From Ischnura elegans (taxonomy: Eukaryota > Arthropoda > Insecta > Odonata > Coenagrionidae): a stretch of 64,000 nucleotides of DNA. Shown here in pieces: positions 10,801-22,800 of the stretch. The notes under the pieces were generated by a model that saw only the letters and a list, made by a program, of their open reading frames with translations, searched no databases and was not told the origin of the DNA. The stretch covers positions 7,254,001 to 7,318,000 of the forward strand of contig NC_060252.1 in the NCBI RefSeq assembly GCF_921293095.1. Direction: 5' to 3'. The first letter of the stretch is position 1. Each line of letters opens with the position of its first letter. The position numbers and the translations under genes are program-made.

Positions 10801-13800
10801 CCTGCGGTAGTGGCCTGTAGTACATCCCATTACCATTGCATTTTAAACTTCAGCGGCTCTTAAATTCCTGCGCCAGATTTGCCCTTGACCTTCACAAAGA
10901 TGATCACATCTGCCATCACCTACACTATGAACGTAGAGCCTCTTCTCGGAGGAAGTATTACCATGGGTCATTTCTTTTCATCCTCTTTAAGGCTAAATAC
11001 CTCCTCAGCATATCTTTTATCCACGATTAAAACAAAATCGGCCTCTAATTCTAGAACCACTAGATCCTTGATGGATGGATTTAGTAATGATGTTTTATTT
11101 TGTACTGACTCACCTTTATTTAAGTTAAGCATCCCCATGACGACAAAACCTTGACCTTTATTCAAGCTCCGCTTCATTTCTTCATTCATTTGTTCACCCA
11201 AACTGTTTCTCCTCCCACTCCCCTCACGCCAATTCCATACGCCCCCACCCCCTAGCTTGGCTCTAGGTATAAATAAATACTGAGAGAGTGCTCGTTGTAT
11301 TACCCTGCAATTGACATAATGGGTTGAAACCATGGTCGGTTGTTGAGTTTTGTATGAACGTGTGGAAATTACGATCTGTAGCTTTCACATTACCATGATA
11401 CACCTCCGAATTATTAATTCAAGCCACTAATTGGGTATAGGAAAATCCCCCGAAGATAGAAAGTCCAAGTGGCAATGGAAGCTGGAAAGGAAATGTTATT
11501 TTGGAGAGCGGCTTTTCAATGCCTTTGGCAATCATCATTGGGGAGGAGAGGGTCCGTCGAGTACTGCGCTTAGAGTGGTGATGATTTGATGCTGATGATT
11601 CCCCAATACAGTCGGTTTTATCCGTTTCGGAGATATATTTGGTCGATCCAAATTAAATTGACATTTGGATATCCTTTCTCCGGGCATATTCTCATTACGC
11701 CTCGATCCCAAATATTGTGAGCTCTCTGAAAACGAGAAATATACAAATTAAATACTTTTATTATTTAATACAGGCGGGGACTTCAAAGTGATGAATTCAG
11801 TAAATATGATGTACAGTAGATTCCGGCTAATGGGTCCACCGGTTAGTTGGGGCAGCCGCTCAATTGAGGCAGATCTTAGAGAACAGCATCCGATGCAAGC
11901 ATATCCTGTCTCCGCTTTATTGGGACAGCATGCCGCTTTGTTGGGCCATGAGTTGGCTCTGTACTCGCGACGGAATTAAACTTTTTTCGTATCAGAATAC
12001 GTTTTTTTACTTTCTCCTCCTTAATTTTAATACATATTTCTGGAGCATATGATAGTGTGAACGTAAAATAAATCACTCGTATCTTTAACCTTAAGGGGTC
12101 AAGTGTCTCCCTCTGGGCGATATCAAGCAAATGCTCGTCGAGCATATTCTACTCGCACAGAGTCCTCTAAATTTCCTCATAATAACTACGAATTATGGTC
12201 CTTGCAGCCCACCGTTGTTTGCCACATCAATTGAAATTGAACAAATGGACATTCGTCAGCTATAAATGTTTCTAATGACTCCATGAATGACAGTCACTTT
12301 AATTCCAACGTTTCCTCAATTTTCGCGCTTCAAATATTTGTATTTTGGTTTTTTCAGGCTCTGGAAAAGTTCTCAACTCTTGTTGAATGCCTGAAAATAT
12401 TCATATCAATACATATAAAAGAGGATGTCAATTTTTCTGTCCTCTATGTCCGTTTATATGCTCGTTATATGTCATATATTGCTAACGGATTGCAACCATA
12501 GTTAGTACTTAGGTGCATTTCATGGTACTAAGCCCCGTAGCGCTACTTTTGATTGCGTCTATCGCGTCCTATGAATTTTTTTCTCATTAAAGTTTTTTAC
12601 GTCACGTCATACAACTTCTTCGTTATGAGAAGTCCTTCCGCGTAGACACTCGCCGAGATACGATCACAGAGAAAATGTAAAAATCCTGCGATGTGACCAT
12701 GAATTCCAATTTTCGAATTCCCCACTTCTCTGTGTACTATCATAGAGTAAGTACATATATATACTTACTCTATGTTACTATCCTTCCCGAGCAACGCCGG
12801 GTGGCCTGCAAGTAGGAGATAAACCTTAAAAATAATTACTGTCTGTAAAAAAAAGCAAGATACTCGAGTTTGAGGAGCTCTAGCGTCTAAATGAAGCAAT
12901 CGATTTCAATGCAATAAAAAGCATCTGAAAGAGAATTTAGTTCTACGTTATATCATGTACTTTAAAAATTCTTCGGCTCAATAGTATTTCCTGTACTTAA
13001 TTTTTTCTCAAAAAAGTACCCGTTTCTTGCCCGTAAAATCAAGGTGCCCAACTTTGAGCGCTTGGCATTCCCGTAGTTTTTGTTCCTCAAACTTGAAATT
13101 TTGATATAAAGAAGCCACATCTATTATTAGCCGTTTGCCGAAAACAAATTGTTTATACCACAAAAATTAACGGAGTTGTTGTAAACAACGCAAACCTCTG
13201 CTAACTTCGAAACCAGTGAGTCAATTGAAAATTGATTGGTACTGTTGTCTTCCGTAGAATGTTAGTTATGTATATACGTAGATCATACACGTTAAATGTC
13301 AGCAGTATATTCAATATCTTTTTATATTTATTTTTGTTTTTATCTCTTGTTGTCGCCTTCTCCCTGCCTGACGGGGATGGGCTAAACAAAGCAACAGAAA
13401 AGAGAAAGTCTCTCGAAGTCGTGCGCAGTTGCCACAGAGCGCATCGTGACTCACAGTACCCTAGCAGTTAATGAATCTTTCGCTGGTTGCTTTAAAACGT
13501 TTACCTTTAGGGATGATTCGACTATTGTTAGTGCAGATTCCCTCGGTGAATCAATCGTCCAAGAACGGGTTTTTCGGAGACGGAAGTCCAAATGGTATTG
13601 AGTGCAATTTGCTTTTTTCGCCGCGAAGCAGAAAAAAGTATGGACAAAAGATATCCTGTGTATCAAACTGTGTCTGATTGTCTTGGCATCAGCTTGATAT
13701 CTGTGAAAAGAGTCGCGGCTAAACAGAAGGATTGTGAAAAGGAGAACACAAGTGGTGGCCTTCCTACGGCACAGAAGAGGGTTCGTCTTTTGGGAAGGCC

Positions 13801-16800
13801 GAAGATCTTCATCGACGACTTCACGATTGGAGTAATAAGGAGGACAGTGCACGGTTTCTATATGAGGAATATGTTTCCTACGTTAGGCAGAATGATGGAT
13901 CACCTGCTAGAGAATGTTCCCGATTGCCCACGTTTCTCTCTCCCAAAGTTAAGATCCATTCTGTTAGACATGGGATTTAGTTACAAAAAGTTTTTACCAT
14001 CCGATAAAATTTACGCTATTATGGCTTAGAATTTACGTCAAAGAAAAGCATTTTGATGCCCAACCTGACCTTAAGTTTACCTGAAGGGTGCAACAACGAT
14101 ACTTTCATTGTGCGAGTCGGTCATTTATAGGAAGCGCGCCCTCTGCTGAGTCGGTGGCAACCACGCACCTCTTTTCGCCTCCCCCTCCCACGACGGAGCT
14201 GCCGGTACGCGCATAGAAACATCTAGATAAATAATAAGTGATATTGACGTTCTTATTGATATTTAATATACATTTCATATGTGCTTGCATTACTAACATT
14301 CTACGGAAGACAACAGTACCAATCAATTTTCAATTGACTCACTGGTTTCGAAGTTAGCAGAGGTTTGCGTTGTTTACAACAACTCCGTTAATTTTTGTGG
14401 TATAAACAATTTGTTTTCGGCAAACGGCTAGTAATAGATGTGGCTTCTTTATATCAAAATTGCAAGTTTGAGGAACAAAAACTACGGGAATGCCAAGCGC
14501 TCAAAGTTGGGCACCTTGATTTTACGGGCAAAAAACGGGTACTTTTTTGAGAAAAAATTAAGTACAGGAAATACTATTGAGCCGAAGAATTTTTAAAGTA
14601 CATGATATAACGTAGAACTAAATTCTCTTTCAGATGCTTTTTATTGCATTGAAATCGATTGCTTCATTTAGACGCTAGAGCTCCTCAAACTCGAGTATCT
14701 TGCTTTTTTTTACAGACAGTAGGGATGGGCGGATCGGATCCTTGATTTTCGGAGCCGGATCTTCGGATATTTTCGGATCCTAACGCATTTTCAATTGTCT
14801 GCTATAAAACGAAGTAATTATTCAAGTTTCTTCTGGGTGAATACAATCAAAGGAATGCTATTTAGATGTGCACACACAAATTTTCTGATGTATATAGCAA
14901 GCTATACTTAAAGAATAAGAAAGCTAGATTTCTACGGGAACCATAGAGTAACATGGTTTTTTAACATGAACTTACATTAAAATTTAGAAGTAAAATGACC
15001 ATTAAATATTTTAGAAATAAAATGCCGATAAAATTTTATGCATCATAATAAGAATTCACATCTTCTAGTCTTTTGACTAGCAAACCGATTGATTACATTG
15101 TCAGTATTAATATTTATGTTTCTGTGAATATATAACAACGCCAACCCAGTCAATCGATCTTCATTCATCCTTGTTCTGAGCCAATTTTTCAGTCTTCTCA
15201 AATCTGAAAAGCTCCGTTCAGCCATAGCAGCAGAAATGGGTAGGGTCACCAACATTTTATACAAAATTTTCTACAGAGGATAAACATTTTCATCACATTT
15301 CATGTTAAGTTCCATGGCAGTTTTTATTGATTTCATGTCATTAAATTCCGGACTTTTTTCAAAAAGTTTATCTCATTATCTAATTCCGTTAACATTGTAC
15401 TTTTATTTTTTTCAATAACGGTGCATATTTACCACATATTTTTTCAAGCATGCTTTCTAGCGAGTCCTAATATTTTATTTCCATGAAAATAGCTGGGATT
15501 AGTGTATTCAACTTGAAGAACTCTATTGACTCTCCAGCAAATCTGCCCTTGATATCCGTATTTACGTAATCTAAGATGGGAATATAGATGTTTTTTTCGC
15601 AATACGCGATTATATCATCTTCATCATTGGTAGCCGGGTAATTTGCTCGATTCTTTTGTCAATTGACTGCACGTGGAATGAGGATTGGAATGTCCATTTC
15701 CTCCATAGTTTTCTTACCCTTTGCAAAAATTCCAGAGAAAATTTTATGAGTTCATCCGCTTATCCTTTAGTACTTGTAAAGTTTGGTCAACTTTTTTAGC
15801 TTGAAAAACATCTATAGTCTCATTTTGCAAATATCTGCTTAAAATATAAGTTGCACTCAAAGCATCACTCAGACTATATATAGTTAAAATGAATTCACAG
15901 TTACAAATTGATAACATTAAACATTTTCCTTTAGTTGCCGTTTTATAATCATCCCACTTTGACACTTTTTCGAGAGCTTTGGCAATATCAGGTAAGTCGT
16001 CTCTAAAAGTTACAATAGCTTTATGACTTTCTACCCATCTAGTCTCACAGTTACCTGTCATTTAATGACCTAAGATATCAACAATGGTTTTATTACGTTT
16101 ACTTGATGCTTTAAGAAAGGAGACGACTTCATTAATTACGCCAAAAGCATTCCTCACACTCTGAACTTTAGAGCTCCTTGATATGGCTAAATTGAGAGCA
16201 TGGCTCTTGCAACTACATTAGAGACTGTAAGTCGCTTCAGTCTGTATTTCGGACACCGCGCCTCTACACTCTGATATATTAACAGAACAACCATCAAAAC
16301 CAACACCTATGCAATATTTTGTATCTAAATTCATCTGTTTAAGTAGAAATAAAACAGATTGTCCTAAAATTTTGCCGGTAGTCTTTGGTTCTTCTTCAAC
16401 CCCAGAATAATTATGGTAGTGGAAATCCAGAAAACCTACGAAATCGTCATGTATTTGTCCATCGTACACATATCGTAAACAAACAGACAACTGAGATGTG
16501 TGCGACATATCTGTTGTTTCATGAAAAATGACAGAGAAATATCTGGCTGCATGAACACGTTCTTGAACAACTCTCAAAATTTCTTGCCCGTAATAACAAG
16601 CAATCATTGGCAGTATTTTTGCCAATATAGGTCGCGTTCCCCTTGCACATTATTAGGTGATTATTTCTAAAACATATCTCCGCTGTCAATCCTAAATCTT
16701 AATGAAGCTCTGAAATATCCATCGTTGTGAAGAAGATCTTCAGAATCTTCGAGCAAACTCGCATCATCACGGTGACCTCTCAGCGGAATATTCTGCCTTC

Positions 16801-19800
16801 CATGGAACATTATTGTTTAAATTATTGGGACTAGCCGAGCACGATTACTCATGATCTGTTTCTTCCTCTCTTCGCTTATTAGATTAATTATTCTGTGTCC
16901 TGGATTTTTGTAAGCCTTCAAAAATGCATTGCCATCTATTTCCGCATCCGGTGATATTTGTTTGCAAGATGTTTTTCCAAATCTCCATCTTTTCCAGAAA
17001 GTTTAGCATATTTTTGTAATGGCTCGGGGACTAATTTTTTTAAGGGTACGGTTTTTTGTCCTCCACTCAACTTAGAATAGCAAAAGATCGCACAGAACTT
17101 GAAAAATAGACCCTGCTTTTCTTCAGAGAAGACTAACCAAGGATAGTTTGTGAAATGACTAACTTGGACAGATCTGAGTTCACTAGGCTCTTGTTCTCCA
17201 TGTCGTTTTGCATGCATGGAAACCGGAAAATTGTATCCAGGTGGAAATGAAAATGAGTCTATGGATTATTCAATAGGTTATATCTGGTAAAATCGTCTAG
17301 TTTTTCCATGATTTTGATGTAAAGGCCAACGTCATACTTCGGTATACTTATGGAACCATCAAATGAATTTCTATTGCCCTATGGAAGAATATCTTATTAA
17401 CTACTAGTAAAAATTTCACAATCATATTTTTTCAATGCTTCTTCTCTTAAACGAAAATAAAAGTTTTCGTGCGGGATGAATTACAACAAGTAATGGAAGT
17501 TTTTCGCTCACTGCATCAAAATACCTCGATCGAATGAGGAATACAAGAAAATCAGATTGAGGAAAAGTAAGAATCTGATGGAACTTGGGCGTCCTCGTTC
17601 TTATTATTTATTACTTGTTATTAGGTACTGATTTATTCAGCCAGTACACGCAAACAATGGATGTTGAATTCAACATTCGGAAGATCGTTAAAATGGCGGA
17701 AATAATCATTAATCGGATACTTCTATGTAAAACTATTGAAATCATAAGATAGTACACTTTTTCTACATCATAATTAAGAAAAAATTAAAGCGGTTGAAAT
17801 TGAATAGTTTTATGGATGAAATACGTAAATATTGCGCCGTGCAAAAAGCCCAGCGACGCAAGATGTTTTCCGTTTTGGAGGGTTTAAAATTAAAAAAGTG
17901 GTTTTCCGACTTTTCCCGTAGGTTACACGATATGAGCTACCAGTGTGCCAAATTTCAAGACTCCAGCTGAACTGGAAGTGGCCTAGAATTTGTATACCTG
18001 AGTGAGTTACACAAGTGGTTGTATAGTTTATTGTAAAGCATTTGTATATGTAGATACTAGTTATCAAAAGATAAACAGCGCAAGCAGTAGAAAATAACGT
18101 GGGATAATACTTTGTAGCACAATGGGTTACGAGCGTTTATTTCATTCTCGTATTTCCTGGTATGGGTAAGAGGAGATTGCAAGCAGAAAAATAATTCCGT
18201 CAGTCACCGCCCAGGGGGGGGGGGGGGTGCGCCCCCCGCGCCCCCTGGCTGGAGCAGCCCCATAGATCTTTCATATAGATAAAAGATCTATGAGCCGCCC
18301 CTGGTAGGCACCTTACACCGACCGTCGCTCTGTTGTGACTGTTGCTTGTGCCGTCACGTCGTCACTTCCAGTTCTTTCATACACTATTGTCTCTTCTCCC
18401 TTCCCCTTCCGAGGCACCCCCAACAATACAACCCCCTGCCCGAGCGCCTTAAACGCGGTCCATCCCCTTCTGGGGTACCACTCAGTCACTCATGTCCCTC
18501 CGGGCATCTGTATGCCATCTTTCGCCCGAAAGACCAACTATTTCATTGCCGTTACACTCGCGATAGTTTCACGTCACAGTCCGCGCACATGATGTCAATG
18601 CCACTTCATGTCAATAAAAATGTTTCTACACAATGAAAGACATTTTTATCGACAGTGGCGCCGACTCCATGGGGCCTGAGGGGGCCCGAGCTCCATCAGA
18701 AATTCGTTATGGGTGTGAGGAAAAAATGAGTGATGCTTGTCGATTTTCCCCGGATTGTCCAGATACCGAGATTCGAGTAATCAGGGTTCTAATATTGATC
18801 CTATGACTCTTCTAAAATGCTTAAAAAACTTAAAACTCACTACTTATAAAAATTCACGGGGCAAGATCCCTGGTTTCCAGGATCCCCGCCACCCCCAAGT
18901 ATTTTTTGTTAGCAGGCATCCCTGTTTATCGGTAAATCATTCAATTAAATTTCAACTGCGCAATCTTGCAACACAATTAAGAAATGTTTAGAAAAACATT
19001 AGCGTCACGTGCGACGAGTTGCGGGAACAGAACGAGACGACCGCTCAGCGAGAGGAAGGGGTGGGAAGCAGGGGGAGGTGGAGGGGAAGGAGAGCAATCC
19101 CTTCGTGCCTTCGTCTTTCACGCAACGTCACAATGAATGAGGGAGTCAAGGACGAACATGTTAGATCTTGCTATTTTGTGACGTCGTTGCCTTCAAAGCG
19201 AAGCCGGGCGACCTATGCGATCTGTACAGTTGTCGTTTCCGGGCCGGATCTTCTTGTTTGACGGTGCTGATGCCACGCCTGTCACGCCTGTTTCTTTGAA
19301 AATTGTGTTGCTTGAACAATGTTGAATATTTGCATGGCCTCGTTGTAACAAAGAAAACTTTGTTACAATTGATTTGAGCATAAAAAAAAATTAAATATGC
19401 CAAAAATGCGACGCGTTTGGTCTCCTTCTTTCTTGAATCTCGCGCACATCATCCAATAGAGTATTTGCACATTTTTGGTGAGGCCTATTAAAAATATCAG
19501 TTTGGTTTAATTAAGCAAAATTCCAATTCCTACAGTCGTACGACCATGGGTTAATTTGTTATTAACAAATAAACATTCCAAAATCAATGTTGCGCTTAAA
19601 ACACTCCGCCGCCATGTCAGACGGCTTGTGACGTCAATCCCCATACTCAACTGACTGCAGTTCCTCCGATCACCTGCGATTGATGGATATTGTTGTTTAC
19701 GAACACTGAGGTGAATCTGACGGAATAAACCATATGTCCTACTATAAATTAGTGGTATATTTCGTACAATAATTCTTTAGGTTCGTAGCCATGAGCGAAG

Positions 19801-22800
19801 ATAGATTAATGGCTTGTAGGACAAAATTCCGGAATGAATATTGTTTTGTTCCGATATGTGGGAGCACCCGTGTTTCTACACCGAACAAGATTTTTGTAGA
19901 TGTTCCCGATAAGCCTGAACTACGACGGAAATGGTTATTGGCAGCCCGGAGGGATCTTAATTCGATGCCATTATTACACACAAAAGAGTATATTATTCCA
20001 TTCAGAAAGGAGAGACTAATGCGTAATACTGAAGCATACGTATGTTTGAGATGCAGTTATTCTTGTATACAAACGGCCGTGTATTCATTGATGATATACA
20101 TTACATATTTTTTCACTTCGGATGCTTACTTTCATTATGTATGCTTGATGACTATGGAAAAACATTATTAGCAACGTCAGTATTGTAAGCATTTATACTC
20201 GAAAAGCAGATATATACAATGTTGGAGAGGAAAAGGAAACTTTAAAAATTTTACAATGCAGTAAAGAATCGTAAAGAAAATAACGTTACGGTAAATGTAT
20301 GAATGGTACAAATTTGATGCATTGCAAATAGCTACATGCGAGCAATTAGTGACATATGTTTGCAACTCCTAAAATGTTATAGTTGAAGAAACACAACAAC
20401 CTGCCTCGCTACATTTAAATTTTCAAATATTGACAGCATAAAAGTGCGGAAACATAGGGAAAAATAGTTTACTAGTGGTGTTAATGTATAAAAAACAATG
20501 CAAAATTACCCTTACTTGTACATATTTATTGCTCATCATATCACAAATAGCACTTCCACGCACACATTTCACGAGCTGTCTTTTTGATACTTATAATCAG
20601 TATATCCCGAATCAACTGTTTCAATGAAGAACTTGGCTTACAATAAATATAAAACACTATTATGTAACACTAATAAATAATAATTATCGGTTTTCCAATC
20701 ACTCTGCACTCCACACTATAAGAATTTGCACTCCTTGAAATTCGTAAGGATTCTTCACATGTCACTTCCCACACATCACTAACGACTTAGAATCAGTTTA
20801 CGTTATTTCGCGTTAACATTGCGAAGACAATTAAATGAATAGGCTAAAACAAATTGCTAAACCAGTTATTGTAACATCAAAAAACTTCGAATTTCACTAT
20901 CACTCCTACCATAACGAAAATAAGACCAAAACAAAAACGAACAACAGCGCAACGAAATGCGTGAAATGTAAACATTGGCGAAAGTTCACAATGAATTGGC
21001 AATAGGTTCAATACGTAATAAAGTCAAACAGAACTTAGAAGCGAACAAACGAATGAAAATTAATACGCGCTCGATGTATCCCTAAAGCACAGCTAGTTCA
21101 AATATGAAACATATCCCCTTCGCAATAGTCAGATACCTTTGATCGAAATGTATACGGTTGGTTGAACCAGCATGGAAGAAATAATTTCCTCGAAGATGTT
21201 ACATTCACAACTCACTTCACTCTTTACTTCATCGTCTATATGCGATCGAGTTATAGACTAAGTGTTCGATGAAACGCTTCACGAGTCTACTTTCTCCCAA
21301 CTCGGGAGAAAACGAAGTTACAGACCTTACAAAAACGAAGATAGGCCCTAGGTATACACCGATCACGAAGGGGTCTACGTCTGGGAGGTTATTTGAACAA
21401 GCCTTAACGAAACCAGGTTCCATTTTGCAAATTTACTTGCAGAAAAATGAAGAAATATCACGTAAAATACGTGAAATAGAAATGCTCCCGTCCGCTTGCA
21501 GCTGTACTATGGGAGATGACGTCACGTAACGAATAGCCAATTACAGGCCGTTTTACCCTCCAGAATTTCGATGCTAAAACAAAGTTTATTAAAACTTAAA
21601 TAATAAATTAATAACAAAACACATGGAATTTTCATTAAACATATGTGAACTTCAAACATGTATGCAATAAATGGAAAGGGTTTCATGCTTATTCCTCACC
21701 CATACAAACACTCTATTGCCGAAAACTATCGAGACATATTCTGGTCCAGTAAGTGACTCACCTAGCGTTAGTTCTCCAGAAACAGAGAATTGAAGCAGGC
21801 AAGATGAAAAAAGTCAGTTGGTGAGATGGGGTACGGATGAAACACGCCTCTATTGCAGAACATGTTCTCTTCTAACTTGATATTTTCCTTATAAGATAAT
21901 GATTATGGACTGTGCGGTCTCGAAAAGGGAAAAAATATCAGAGGCATGGTGTAATGGATGGCCGAGGGTGTTTTTTTGCGACGTAGTCACTTTTGACGAG
22001 GTTGTTATCCTACGGAGTTGAGATTCTCCAGATAGTTGCTCAATATCTTAGTAAGAATCACACCATATGCCAGTCGTCTTTTGCCGTAAAAAAATTTCGC
22101 GGCTGAAATTCTGTTGCATAACTCCTACGAGAGCTTTTAAACAAAATGGTTCATGAGTATGCCAAGCAACACAGTGCAACGATGCATGCGAAGGTAGAAT
22201 TGAAACTCTTTCCCCTCCCTCGTATGGGACGCTGCATTCACTGAGGCATAAATTTAAAATTTCGGATCTTGATCCAAAGTCTTCAGCGAATTTGGATCCG
22301 AAGTATCCGATGAAGGGCAATATCCGCAGATATTTGGATCCGAAGTATCCGATCCGACCATCCCTAAAAATAATATAACATTTTCCCATAATACTTACGC
22401 TAGGGGGCGTTTAGCCTAACAGTGGCAGGCACCACCTTTCCCAATTGTGGAGACATTTGCGACGATTCAACTTGTTGACAGAGTATACTTAAATAGTGAA
22501 ATGTAGAGGAACTGGTGCACTGAAAAAAAATCATAAAACTTACACAGTCATAAAAGGACCCCTGTCTGAGCAACGATGTATGCGTCAGTCTTGTGAAATA
22601 TTAAAATGTGATGTTAGTATGAAGCAGAAGAGAAGAAGTAGTCAAGACCTACATAAAATAGGGAAATAAAAACATTTAGAGGTGAATGAAATCTGTTCCT
22701 TGAGAAGCAGAGCAACTAGATGGGGCAAGCAAGAAAGAAATTATTAGTAGAATATCCGTGGCGTGGAGGGAATTCCACCAAAAGAAAGACCTACTTACAG

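Larger units (their letters stand above)
12837..22366. mobile_element. hAT-like composite element (8-bp TSD AAAATAAT)
   Basis: The ends TAGGGATGG and CCATCCCTA match the small element at 205-956. The 8-bp duplication AAAATAAT is present at 12829-12836 and 22367-22374. The left terminal TA is split from the rest by a TA-target insertion (12839-14719), so the hAT body resumes at 14720. The left (14720-14880) and right (about 22136-22366) subterminal regions are homologous to 205-410 and 735-956. Inside lie a decayed minus-strand transposase (15043-17217) and unrelated inserts, including a THAP-like fragment and a 740-bp block shared with 28.97-29.72 kb. The whole lies in intron 1. Confidence 0.8.

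Noticed and set aside
10968..11333. 121-codon minus frame
   Set aside because: No motif, intronic, and overlapped by another frame on the + strand.
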